This document shows positions 1 through 7,480 of a DNA stretch of 51,259 nt, in pieces (within the stretch, counting starts at the first letter, position 1; every line of letters begins with the position of its first letter). Position numbers and translations under genes: made by a program. A model generated the notes under the pieces. That model ran no database searches, was not told the DNA's origin, and saw only the letters and a program-made list of their open reading frames with translations. The stretch comes from Flavobacteriaceae bacterium UBA1682 (lineage in GTDB: Bacteria; Bacteroidota; Bacteroidia; Flavobacteriales; Flavobacteriaceae), in assembly GCA_002320285.1 (NCBI GenBank), contig DCKE01000003.1:10974-62232 (forward strand). The letters are read 5' to 3'.

Positions 1-36
1 TAAAAGGAATCAGCCTTTCAACTTTTCTGTTTCTAA

Positions 37-100
37 AGCCTATTCGCCTATTCGCCTATCAGCCTATCAGCCTATCAGCGTATCCGCGTATCTGCCTAAA
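37..100 (+). repeat. Octamer repeat array, locus 1 (NGCSYATY units)
   Basis: Seven consecutive 8-bp units fit N-G-C-S-Y-A-T-Y with no indel, starting at 37, 45, 53, 61, 69, 77 and 85; an eighth unit at 93 decays into an A run. Units read for example AGCCTATT, CGCCTATC, AGCGTATC. The array is preceded by TTTCTAAAGC, which resembles the CTTTAAAGC that precedes arrays near the right end of the window. It lies directly downstream of the trmD stop codon (trmD is on the other strand). No reading frame or hairpin explains it. Confidence 0.85.
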
Positions 101-105
101 AAAAA

Positions 106-783
106 CTATTCTTCCAGCAAATCCGGTCGTCTATTTAGAGTGTGTTCATAGGCTTTTTGTTCGCGCCATTTTTCAATTTCGGGAAAATTTCCGCTTAATA
201 GGATATCGGGTACGCGCCATCCCTTGTATTCCGCTGGTCGGGTATATATAGGTGGTGCTAATAAATTATCTTGAAAACTATCGGTCAATGCGGAAGTTTC
301 GTTACTTAAAACACCTGGAATTAATCGAATAATGGAGTCGCATAATACTGCTGCTCCTAACTCTCCTCCTGATAAAACGTAATCGCCTATAGAGATTTCG
401 CGTGTGATAAATTGATCGCGAACCCGTTGATCCACTCCTTTATAGTGACCGCATAGAATGATGATGTTATTTAATAACGACATACCGTTGGCCATCGACT
501 GATTCAGGGTCTCGCCATCTGGGGTCATATAAATAACCTCGTCGTATTCGCGTTCGGCAAGTAATCCGGAGATACATTTATCGATGGGTTCGATACTCAT
601 GACCATACCAGCGCCACCACCAAATTGATAATCATCAACATTCTTGTGTTTATTGGTGCTGTAATCCCTTAAATTATGAAAGTTGATTTCAACCAAGCCC
701 TTGTCAATAGCTCGTTTTAAAATAGAGGCTTCGAAAGGACTTTGAATCAAATTCGGCAATACAGTGATGATATCAATACGCAT
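106..783 (-). CDS. trmD: tRNA (guanine-N1-)-methyltransferase TrmD
   Basis: This SPOUT-class methyltransferase makes m1G37 in tRNAs that read codons starting with C or G, using S-adenosylmethionine, which prevents +1 frameshifting. The 225 residues are of usual family length. Visible motifs are FGGGAGMVM (54-62), CGHYKGVDQR (111-120), the SAM-binding trefoil-knot segment SIGDYVLSGGELG (131-143) and YTRP (180-183). The start ATG at 783 fits a promoter 20 bases upstream. The usual neighbours rimM and rplS are not adjacent: downstream is an octamer repeat array and upstream is an SMR gene in the same orientation. The assignment is secure. Confidence 0.97.
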   Translation of the reverse strand: MRIDIITVLPNLIQSPFEASILKRAIDKGLVEINFHNLRDYSTNKHKNVDDYQFGGGAGMVMSIEPIDKCISGLLAEREYDEVIYMTPDGETLNQSMANGMSLLNNIIILCGHYKGVDQRVRDQFITREISIGDYVLSGGELGAAVLCDSIIRLIPGVLSNETSALTDSFQDNLLAPPIYTRPAEYKGWRVPDILLSGNFPEIEKWREQKAYEHTLNRRPDLLEE

Positions 784-802
784 AAGTGGAAAATTATTTG
801 TA

Positions 803-833
803 CAAATTTACAATCCTTTCTGTTAGGATGCAA
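803..833 (-). promoter_or_regulatory. Bacteroidota-type promoter for trmD
   Basis: On the minus strand there is a -7 box TAAATTTG (803-810) and a -33 TTG (831-833) separated by 20 bases, matching the known Bacteroidota sigma pattern TTG-N(17-23)-TAnnTTTG. Transcription would start near 797, giving a leader of roughly 14 bases. Confidence 0.6.
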
Positions 834-850
834 CGGTCTTGCTAAAAGCT

Positions 851-1183
851 TTAATGGGATGCGGTTTTAGAAAACAATTGAATAACAACTACCCCTAAAA
901 CGATTAACCCGATTCCGATTAAGGCAGGGGTATCTAATTTTTGTTTAAATAGGAAGAATCCAACAGCTGTAATCAATACGATACCAATACCCGACCACAA
1001 AGCGTAAGCGATTCCTAATGGAATCGTCCGTATGGTTAAACTTAGAAAATAAAATGCTCCAGCATAACCAATTATGGTACATATAGAAGGGAGTAGTTTG
1101 GTGAAGCTGTCACTGGCTTTGAGACAACTGGTGGCAATGGTTTCTAAAACAATAGCTATAAAAAGGAAGATTAAGTTTTTCAT
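851..1183 (-). CDS. SMR-family small multidrug resistance transporter
   Basis: This is a 110-residue inner-membrane protein with four predicted hydrophobic helices, the size and plan of EmrE/QacE/SugE. The membrane-embedded glutamate needed for proton-coupled export of cations is present at E14 (in LFIAIVLETIATS), the same position as in EmrE. The segment PLGIAYALWSGIG also matches the family. Substrates cannot be read from sequence; quaternary ammonium compounds or guanidinium are the usual choices. It lies 67 bases upstream of trmD in the same orientation and has its own -7 box. Confidence 0.9.
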   Translation of the reverse strand: MKNLIFLFIAIVLETIATSCLKASDSFTKLLPSICTIIGYAGAFYFLSLTIRTIPLGIAYALWSGIGIVLITAVGFFLFKQKLDTPALIGIGLIVLGVVVIQLFSKTASH

Positions 1184-1197
1184 CGTTGTGATTTTTA

Positions 1198-1205
1198 CAA
1201 AATTA
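1198..1205 (-). promoter_or_regulatory. -7 box for the SMR gene
   Basis: TAATTTTG on the minus strand ends 14 bases before the SMR start codon, so the transcript would have a very short leader. No clear -33 TTG was seen. Confidence 0.45.
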
Positions 1206-1276
1206 CATTTTTATTGTATGTAAAAGCCTGCGGAATAAATTGTTGTTTTTCAGGCTGAAAATAGGGATAAAAGAAA

Positions 1277-1284
1277 TAATTTTG
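1277..1284 (+). promoter_or_regulatory. -7 box placed to give a leaderless MFS transcript
   Basis: TAATTTTG ends four bases before the ATG at 1289. With the usual 4-7 base spacing from -7 box to start site, transcription would begin at or next to the A of the start codon, giving a leaderless or nearly leaderless mRNA. No good -33 TTG at 17-23 bases was found. Confidence 0.5.
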
Positions 1285-1288
1285 CCGC

Positions 1289-2446
1289 ATGAATCTATCC
1301 AAATCAAAAGTACTGTTTATGGCAGCGGCTACCGGTTTAGTTGTGGCCAATTTATATTACTGTCAACCCTTAATTGTTTTAATTGCTAACGAATTTCAAA
1401 TTGACGAGGCTAAGGCGGGTACGATTACCTATTTAACTCAGGCAGGTTATGCTTTGGGACTGTTTTTTATGGTTCCATTAGGTGATAAATTAGAACGCAA
1501 AAAACAAATTAGCATTACGACACTATGTGCGAGTATCGCCTTGGTTATTGCGGCAGTTTCGCAGAATTTCTTGATGCTGCAATTGGCTAGTTTGTTGATT
1601 GGTGTAGCATCTATAGTGCCTCAACTGATATTACCTATGGCAGCGAGTTTATCATCTGTGGAACAGCGCGGTCGGGTTATAGGGACGGTGATGAGTGGTT
1701 TATTAATAGGAATCTTGGTCTCGAGAACCGTAAGTGGATTTGTCGGAATCTGGCTCGGATGGCGTGGTATGTTTTGGATTGCCGCTGTGGTTTGTTTTTT
1801 ATTGGCCTTAATCATTCAAAAAAGCTTTCCGATCAACAGTGCACAGTTTAAAGGTACGTATAAACAGTTATATCGCTCTTTATTCGTTTTAATCAAAGAA
1901 CAGCCTGTTCTGCGTGAAGCTACTTGGCTCAATAGTCTATCATTTGCGCAATTTGGAGCTTTCTGGACTACGATGGTTTTATTGCTTTCTCAAGAGCCGT
2001 TTGAATTCAATAGTGCAACGATTGGATTATTTGGTTTAGTGGGTGCTTGCGGAGCATTTGCAGCTCCTTTGGTTGGAAAATTAGGTGATCGCGGTGATTC
2101 TAGTAAGATTATTGGACTGGGACTGCTGATGATGATAGCCAGTTTTGTGGTTTTTTATTTTTCATCAACCTCCGTAGTGGGATTGGTTATTGGAATTATT
2201 CTTATTGACTTAGGATTACAGACGATTCACGTTTCTAATCAGACTCGAATTTACGCTTTATTACCTGAGGCTAGAAATCGACTCAACACCGTTTTTATGG
2301 CTTTTAGTTTTTTAGGAACAGCCGTAGGTTCTGCCTTTGGGTTGTATTTATGGAAATACTTTGGTTGGGATGGAGTAAGCTTAGGAGCTATTTTTCTCGG
2401 GTTAATAGCCTTGGGGATTTATATAAAAAGTGCAAAAAAGAAATAA
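1289..2446 (+). CDS. MFS transporter (12-helix, drug/solute efflux type)
   Basis: This 385-residue polytopic membrane protein has the two-times-six hydrophobic helix pattern of the major facilitator superfamily. A motif-A-like loop (GDKLERKKQ) follows helix 2, and a second GKLGDRGDS loop is in the C-terminal half. The N-terminal segment NLYYCQPLIVLIANEF is typical of a bacterial MFS subgroup near E. coli YgaY/AraJ-type efflux proteins. It is transcribed divergently from the SMR gene. Substrate is unknown. Start chosen at ATG 1289, right after a -7 box. Confidence 0.85.
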   Translation: MNLSKSKVLFMAAATGLVVANLYYCQPLIVLIANEFQIDEAKAGTITYLTQAGYALGLFFMVPLGDKLERKKQISITTLCASIALVIAAVSQNFLMLQLASLLIGVASIVPQLILPMAASLSSVEQRGRVIGTVMSGLLIGILVSRTVSGFVGIWLGWRGMFWIAAVVCFLLALIIQKSFPINSAQFKGTYKQLYRSLFVLIKEQPVLREATWLNSLSFAQFGAFWTTMVLLLSQEPFEFNSATIGLFGLVGACGAFAAPLVGKLGDRGDSSKIIGLGLLMMIASFVVFYFSSTSVVGLVIGIILIDLGLQTIHVSNQTRIYALLPEARNRLNTVFMAFSFLGTAVGSAFGLYLWKYFGWDGVSLGAIFLGLIALGIYIKSAKKK

Positions 2447-2467
2447 CTTATAAATTCTTTATCAGTT

Positions 2468-2493
2468 TATATTTGCGATTGTGCTTATATTTG
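2468..2493 (+). promoter_or_regulatory. Two tandem -7 boxes ahead of the peptidylprolyl isomerase gene
   Basis: TATATTTG occurs twice, at 2468-2475 and 2486-2493, 18 bases apart. Either could drive the downstream gene; the second would give a leader of about 22 bases before ATG 2521. Confidence 0.5.
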
Positions 2494-2520
2494 TAAAATC
2501 TATAATTAAAATTGACAAAC

Positions 2521-3453
2521 ATGCAAGACGGAATTTACGCAAAATTCAATACCTCAAAAGGAGCAGTATTAGTTAAACTAACTTATGATAAAACACCTGG
2601 AACTGTAGGGAACTTTGTGGCTCTAGCCGAAGGAAATTTAGAAAATAAGGCCATACCAATGGGGAAACCGTATTATGATGGATTAAAATTTCATCGAGTA
2701 ATTCCTGATTTTATGGTTCAAGGAGGTTGTCCTCAAGGAACGGGTACAGGTGGTCCGGGTTACCAATTTGACGATGAGTTTCATCCAGAATTAAACCACG
2801 ATGCTCCTGGAGTACTTTCTATGGCTAATGCCGGTGCAGGAACAAACGGTTCTCAGTTTTTCATCACTCATATTGCTACACCTTGGTTAGACGGTAAACA
2901 TACTGTTTTTGGTCATGTTGTAGAAGGACAAGATGTAGTTGATGCTATAGCACAAGGAGATTTAATCGAGTCTGTGGAGATCATCAAAGTTGGTGAGGAG
3001 GCTAAAAAATGGAATGCGGTTGAAGCATTTCGTACTTTTGAAGGATCAAGAGAGAAGAAAGCCTTGGAAGCTCGTAAAAAAGCAGAAGCTTCTTTAGAGG
3101 CTATCGCAGCAGGATTCGACAAAACCGAAAGTGGATTAAGATATAAAATGATTGTAAAAGGGGATGGTAAACAAGCCGTAAAAGGAAAAACAGTTGCTGT
3201 TCACTATAAGGGATCATTGGAAAATGGAAAAGAATTTGATAACTCATACAGCCGCAAGAAGCCTATCGAATTTCCTTTGGGAATGGGTCATGTGATCGAA
3301 GGATGGGACGAAGGTATCGCCTTGTTGCAAGTTGGTGACAAAGCGCGTTTTGTGATACCATCTTATTTGGGTTATGGAGCCAACGGAGCAGGTGGAGTTA
3401 TTCCACCAAATGCTACTTTGATCTTTGACGTAGAGTTGATGGATGTAAAATAA
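2521..3453 (+). CDS. Dual-domain peptidylprolyl isomerase (cyclophilin + FKBP fusion)
   Basis: This 310-residue protein joins two unrelated prolyl isomerase folds. A cyclophilin domain (about 5-165) has the active-site segments FHRVIPDFMVQGG (57-69), NGSQFFIT (109-116) and WLDGKHTVFG (122-131). A linker follows (about 165-200). An FKBP domain (about 203-310) has VAVHYKG, VIEGWDEG and GYGANGAGGVIPPNATL. No signal peptide is seen, so it should act in the cytoplasm on folding proteins. The ATG at 2521 is preferred to the in-frame TTG at 2512, which lies in the leader and has no start context. Cyclophilin-FKBP fusions are known from flavobacteria. A strong terminator follows. Confidence 0.93.
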   Translation: MQDGIYAKFNTSKGAVLVKLTYDKTPGTVGNFVALAEGNLENKAIPMGKPYYDGLKFHRVIPDFMVQGGCPQGTGTGGPGYQFDDEFHPELNHDAPGVLSMANAGAGTNGSQFFITHIATPWLDGKHTVFGHVVEGQDVVDAIAQGDLIESVEIIKVGEEAKKWNAVEAFRTFEGSREKKALEARKKAEASLEAIAAGFDKTESGLRYKMIVKGDGKQAVKGKTVAVHYKGSLENGKEFDNSYSRKKPIEFPLGMGHVIEGWDEGIALLQVGDKARFVIPSYLGYGANGAGGVIPPNATLIFDVELMDVK

Positions 3454-3485
3454 AATTTCCGATTTAATACGGTTATTAATAAGCT

Positions 3486-3516
3486 AGGGCTGTCTTTTTA
3501 AGACGGCCCTTTTTTT
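3486..3516 (+). terminator. Rho-independent terminator after the isomerase gene
   Basis: The stem AGGGCTGTC / GACGGCCCT (one G-U pair) with a seven-base loop is followed by seven T. It ends the cyclophilin-FKBP transcript. The remaining bases to 3719 hold no gene that I can see. Confidence 0.9.
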
Positions 3517-3719
3517 AGGAATGCTCTGTAAATAGTTTTTTTTTGAGTTTTCTTTATTTATAAATCAGGAAGTCGTATGTTGTATTCCGTATTAGCTTTT
3601 CGTTGTAGTGCGCCATTGCAAGTCGAGAAAGTTAGAATAAAAACAGTAAATTTGATTCGATAATAACTCGAAATTTTATTGCCTTGTAGAGAAGGCTTTT
3701 AGTGAAATGTATTTAATGT

Positions 3720-4655
3720 ATGAAAGAAGATTTACTTCAATGCCAGCAGCGTATAGCGCCTTATATTCATAATACCCCTGTGATGTCGTCTCAATTGATT
3801 GAAAAATTAGTCGGATCGAAGTTGTATTTTAAATGTGAGAACTTTCAACGTATGGGTGCCTTTAAAATGCGTGGTGCTGTCAATGCCATTATGCAATTAA
3901 GCGACGAGCAGAAAAGCCGTGGAGTGGTGACCCATTCATCGGGCAATTTTGCTCAGGCATTGGCTTTAGCGGCACAGAGTTTGGGTGTTAAAGCTTATAT
4001 CGTAATGCCGACTACCGCAGCCAATGTCAAGCGAAATGCTGTACTCGGATACGACGGACATATTTTGGAATGCGCGCCAACCTTAGACGCGCGTGAAAGC
4101 ATGGCCAAAGAAGTAACGCTAAAATACGGGGCTACGTTTATACACCCATCCAACAATCAGCACGTGATTTTAGGTCAGGGAACAGCAGCTTTGGAGCTGT
4201 TGCAAGCACATCCGGATTTGGATTATATCTTTGCACCTGTTGGTGGTGGCGGACTCCTAGCAGGGACTGCTTTAGCAGCCCATTATTTTGGAGCCAACTG
4301 TCCCGTTATAGGCGGAGAACCCTTAGAAGCAGATGATGCTTATCGCTCGTTTCACAGCGGTGAAATCAAGTCAAATAAAACAACCGATACCGTTGCAGAT
4401 GGATTAAGGACAGAATTGGGAGATCTCAATTTTCCGATTATCCAAAAACACGTTTCCAGAATTATTAGAGTCAAAGAGAATGAAATTATATGTGCGATGC
4501 GACTGATTTGGGAACGCATGAAGATTATCGTTGAACCTTCAAGTGCCGTTGCGCTAGCGGCATTGATCAAGGAACGCGAGAGTTATGAAGCCAAAAAAAT
4601 AGGAATTATCATATCGGGAGGTAATGTAGATTTGGACAATTTACCTTTTTTCTAA
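3720..4655 (+). CDS. PLP-dependent serine/threonine dehydratase family protein
   Basis: This 311-residue fold-type II PLP enzyme would deaminate L-threonine or L-serine to the 2-oxo acid. The PLP lysine is K49 in GAFKMRGA (46-53). The substrate loop SSGNF is at 73-77 and the phosphate-binding glycine loop GGGGLL at 175-180. The chain ends without an ACT regulatory domain, so it resembles catabolic TdcB, serine racemase or phenylserine dehydratase rather than feedback-inhibited IlvA. It stands alone between a terminator and an octamer array, which starts two bases after its stop codon. Exact substrate is uncertain. Confidence 0.88.
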   Translation: MKEDLLQCQQRIAPYIHNTPVMSSQLIEKLVGSKLYFKCENFQRMGAFKMRGAVNAIMQLSDEQKSRGVVTHSSGNFAQALALAAQSLGVKAYIVMPTTAANVKRNAVLGYDGHILECAPTLDARESMAKEVTLKYGATFIHPSNNQHVILGQGTAALELLQAHPDLDYIFAPVGGGGLLAGTALAAHYFGANCPVIGGEPLEADDAYRSFHSGEIKSNKTTDTVADGLRTELGDLNFPIIQKHVSRIIRVKENEIICAMRLIWERMKIIVEPSSAVALAALIKERESYEAKKIGIIISGGNVDLDNLPFF

Positions 4656-4656
4656 T

Positions 4657-4728
4657 GGTCCATTTGTCTATAAGCGCATTTGCCCATTCGCGCATTAACG
4701 TATCTGCCCATCCGCCTATAGGCGTATC
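4657..4728 (+). repeat. Octamer repeat array, locus 2 (NGCSYATY units)
   Basis: Nine in-phase 8-bp units (starts 4657, 4665, 4673, 4681, 4689, 4697, 4705, 4713, 4721) fit or nearly fit N-G-C-S-Y-A-T-Y, e.g. TGCCCATT, CGCGCATT, GGCGTATC. The array fills the space between the dehydratase stop codon and the bidirectional terminator of a convergent gene pair. The units are more diverged than at the right end of the window but keep strict 8-base phase. Confidence 0.8.
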
Positions 4729-4737
4729 AGCACCAAA

Positions 4738-4771
4738 CAAAAAAGACCTTGAGAAATCAAGGTCTTTTTTG
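4738..4771. terminator. Bidirectional terminator between convergent genes
   Basis: A perfect 15-bp stem (CAAAAAAGACCTTGA and its complement) closes a GAAA tetraloop. The A and T runs at its base let it end transcripts from both the dehydratase gene and the glutamate-synthase-like gene. Confidence 0.92.
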
Positions 4772-4773
4772 TT

Positions 4774-6330
4774 TTAAATAACTGGACTAGCTGGTTTTTT
4801 AATGACATCACTAAAATACATTTCAGCAAAACTCTTGTTAAGTCCGTGTTCGACTCTTTTATGGAAAATCTTAGGGTCGATTTCGCTGGCGTTTTCATAA
4901 CCACAAGCACTGATAAATTCGCCAAAAGCTTTCATCGTGTTTTTATGGAAATTCGCTACACGAACTCTTTTATCTGTAATGTCCATGGCTTTGTATAATT
5001 GCTCATCTTGTGTAGCAATACCCACTGGGCAGTGTCCGCTATCGCATTGTAAAGCTTGAATACAACCCAAGGCAAACATCATTCCACGAGCACTATAACA
5101 AGCATCTGCACCTAAAGCCATTGCCTTAGCAATATCAAAGGCTGAAATGATTTTACCAGAAGCCAACAATTTGATTTCTTGTCTGATGTTGTTTTGGATC
5201 AGCGTTCTATTGACAAATACCAAAGCATCTGACAAGGCCATACCCATATAATCGATAAACTCTAATGGTGCAGCTCCAGTACCTCCTTCAGCACCATCAA
5301 CCGTGATAAAGTCAGGGTAGATACCCGTAGTAACCATAGCGTTTATAATATCTTTAAACTCATCTCTACGACCGATGCAAATTTTAAAACCGACCGGCTT
5401 CCCTTTGGATAGTTCTCGAAGTTTTTGGATAAAATAAACCAATTCTGTCGCATTGGAAAAAGCAGAGTGAGAAGAAGGGGAATGTACGGTTGTAAAAGGT
5501 ACTATACTTCTAATTTTTGCAATTTCTGGCGTATTCTTTTCTGCTGGTAACAAACCACCATGACCGGGTTTTGCTCCTTGAGAAAGCTTTAATTCGATCA
5601 TTTTTACCTCTGGATAATTGGATCTTTCTGCGAATAATGGTTCTGAGAAAAATCCATTCTCATCCCTACATCCGAAATATCCCGTACCAATTTGCCAGAT
5701 CAAATCACCTCCAGAACGGTGGTAATCACTAATTCCACCTTCACCGGTATTGTGTGCAAATCCTCCTAGTTTAGCTCCTTCATTTAAAGAAGTAATGGCT
5801 TTTTTACTCAAAGCACCATAACTCATGGCACTGATGTTGTAAATACTAGCACTATAAGGTTGTGCGCATTCTTTACCACCTATAGTCGTTCGGAAGTCGG
5901 TAATATTAACTTTCTTTGGATAAATAGAGTGCGAAGCCCATTCATAACCGATACGGTTGGGATCATCTTGCATTCCAAAAGAAACGGTTTGTTTCTCGTT
6001 TTTTGCTCTTTGGTAAACGATAGAGCGCTCTCTTCTGTTAAATGGCTTTCCGTCTAATTCCCCTTCGATAAAGTACTGTCTAATCTCTGGTCGAATGGAT
6101 TCGAATAAATATCTCAATCGTCCGACGATGGGATAGTTTTTACGAATCGTGTGTCTGGTTTGCGCATTGTCATTAAAAGCGATTATGTTCAAAATCACAG
6201 GTAACACTAAATGAAAATAGCTGGCACCTTGAAAAATTACAAAATACGCTGCAAGAAGCAAATAAAGTACTACCGATGACAAGATAACTTGACTCAGTGA
6301 AAATCGATTTAAGAATTTTTTGTGTAACAT
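4774..6330 (-). CDS. Membrane-anchored FMN-binding glutamate-synthase-like protein
   Basis: This 518-residue protein has the FMN/FeS synthase barrel of glutamate synthase but neither the glutaminase domain nor the beta subunit. Two hydrophobic segments (about 14-34 and 38-52) suggest a membrane anchor. The barrel includes GEGGISDYH (197-205) and the flavin-site motif VDGAEGGTGAAP (344-355). Cysteines C423, C429 and C434 have the C-x5-C-x4-C spacing that binds the [3Fe-4S] cluster in GltS. Such stand-alone FMN-binding glutamate synthase family proteins are common in bacteria, but their physiological reaction is not settled, so true glutamate synthesis should not be assumed. Confidence 0.88.
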   Translation of the reverse strand: MLHKKFLNRFSLSQVILSSVVLYLLLAAYFVIFQGASYFHLVLPVILNIIAFNDNAQTRHTIRKNYPIVGRLRYLFESIRPEIRQYFIEGELDGKPFNRRERSIVYQRAKNEKQTVSFGMQDDPNRIGYEWASHSIYPKKVNITDFRTTIGGKECAQPYSASIYNISAMSYGALSKKAITSLNEGAKLGGFAHNTGEGGISDYHRSGGDLIWQIGTGYFGCRDENGFFSEPLFAERSNYPEVKMIELKLSQGAKPGHGGLLPAEKNTPEIAKIRSIVPFTTVHSPSSHSAFSNATELVYFIQKLRELSKGKPVGFKICIGRRDEFKDIINAMVTTGIYPDFITVDGAEGGTGAAPLEFIDYMGMALSDALVFVNRTLIQNNIRQEIKLLASGKIISAFDIAKAMALGADACYSARGMMFALGCIQALQCDSGHCPVGIATQDEQLYKAMDITDKRVRVANFHKNTMKAFGEFISACGYENASEIDPKIFHKRVEHGLNKSFAEMYFSDVIKKPASPVI

Positions 6331-6496
6331 AAAGAGGATGTTTATGCAGTTTAATTTTTGTTTAAAAAAAACGTTTATTTATTAATTACTTACTCTATTA
6401 ATTATTTTGTAAAATTAAATTCTACATTTTTACATTTTACTGATAAAGCCTTAGTTTTTCAAGGATTATGAGCCAAAAAATAATGCAATTCGCGGG

Positions 6497-6504
6497 CAAA
6501 GGTA
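6497..6504 (-). promoter_or_regulatory. Possible -7 box for the glutamate-synthase-like gene
   Basis: TACCTTTG on the minus strand lies 12 bases after the stop of the thioredoxin-like gene and about 165 bases upstream of the start at 6330. The AT-rich leader between them shows no other feature. Confidence 0.35.
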
Positions 6505-6516
6505 GTAAAGATTTTA

Positions 6517-7083
6517 TTAACTACTAATTTTTTTCCATTTAATATTACACCCAATACTCGGGCGTTGAATAGTATTTATCGGTCTGTTATACAGCAGTCC
6601 GTCTATGGCACTTCTTAAATCACTTCCGCTTACGGGAATATTGTTTCCCGGTCTCGAATCATCGAGCTGACCGCGGTAGGTTAAAAGATCCTGGGAATCA
6701 AATAAAAAGAAATCTGGCGTACAAGCCGCATCATAATTTTTAGCAGTTAATTGAGTTTCATCATATAGATAGGGGAAACCAAATGCATGTTCGAAAGCGA
6801 ATTCGGTCATCATTTCTGGGCCGTCTTGTGGATAAGTTAGGGCGTCGTTACTAGAGATCATTGCGATGCCAATTCCCTGAACGCGGTAATCATTGGCAAT
6901 CATGATAATCTCATCCATAACGTGGTGAACGTACGGACAATGATTGCATATAAAGACAATCAAGGTTCCTTTCGATCCACGAACATCGGATAGGCCGATC
7001 CAATCATTTGAATTGGTGTCCTTTAAATAGAAATCCATAGCGGTGGTTCCTAGGGGAAGCATAGTGGACTCGGTTTTTGCCAT
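6517..7083 (-). CDS. Thioredoxin-like / redoxin-domain protein with CNHC motif
   Basis: This 188-residue protein of the AhpC/TSA-like redoxin family has no signal peptide. After a beta strand (GTLIVFICNHCPYVHHV) it carries two cysteines spaced as C46-x2-C49 followed by Pro, a thioredoxin-like redox site. The later segment PDFFLFDSQDLLTYRGQLDDSRPG fits the thioredoxin-fold C-terminal half of the peroxiredoxin-like group that NCBI names thioredoxin family protein. Electron donor and substrate are unknown. It is divergent from csaA and followed on the same strand by the glutamate-synthase-like gene. Confidence 0.85.
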   Translation of the reverse strand: MAKTESTMLPLGTTAMDFYLKDTNSNDWIGLSDVRGSKGTLIVFICNHCPYVHHVMDEIIMIANDYRVQGIGIAMISSNDALTYPQDGPEMMTEFAFEHAFGFPYLYDETQLTAKNYDAACTPDFFLFDSQDLLTYRGQLDDSRPGNNIPVSGSDLRSAIDGLLYNRPINTIQRPSIGCNIKWKKISS

Positions 7084-7122
7084 TTTGATTTTTATTGAGC
7101 TACTAAATTACTAAAAATATAT

Positions 7123-7130
7123 ATCTTTGA
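7123..7130 (+). promoter_or_regulatory. -7 box for csaA
   Basis: TATCTTTG ends 17 bases before ATG 7148. It overlaps an in-frame TTG at 7127 that would otherwise look like an upstream start, which argues that the TTG is promoter and not coding sequence. Confidence 0.6.
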
Positions 7131-7147
7131 CTATTAATACTTGTGTT

Positions 7148-7480
7148 ATGATTGAATTCTCAGATTTTGAAAAAATAGATATGCGTGTGGGTACGGTTTT
7201 GGAAGTACTTGACTTCGAGAAAGCCAGAAACCCGTCTTATAAATTGTTTATTGACTTTGGCGAAGAAATTGGTGTTTTAAAGAGTTCTGCACAAATTACT
7301 ACCTTATATAATAAAGAGGAATTAGTGGGTAAGCAGCTTATTGCTGTAGTCAATTTTCCTAAAAAACAGATTGCCGATTTTAGAAGTGAATGTTTGGTTT
7401 TGGGGGTAGTTGGAATGGATAAAGAGGTGATCTTGATTCAACCGGGTAAACAAGTCGCTAACGGTTGGAAGATCGGATAA
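7148..7480 (+). CDS. csaA: tRNA-binding (EMAP-II/OB-fold) protein CsaA
   Basis: This 110-residue OB-fold protein corresponds to the tRNA-binding domain of MetRS and EMAP-II. Visible family segments are FEKIDMRVGTVLEV at the N-terminus, KSSAQITTLY in the middle and VVNFPKKQIADFRSECLVLG near the end. In Bacillus CsaA is described as a chaperone acting with SecA; the RNA-binding activity is inferred from the fold. Starting at ATG 7148 gives the usual CsaA length; the upstream TTG lies within the -7 box. Its last 23 bases overlap the 3' end of the convergent CLC gene. Confidence 0.92.
   Translation: MIEFSDFEKIDMRVGTVLEVLDFEKARNPSYKLFIDFGEEIGVLKSSAQITTLYNKEELVGKQLIAVVNFPKKQIADFRSECLVLGVVGMDKEVILIQPGKQVANGWKIG

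Noticed and set aside
6466..6525. Small plus-strand frame of 19 codons
   Set aside because: Too short, no homology recognised, and it overlaps the end of the thioredoxin-like gene on the other strand.
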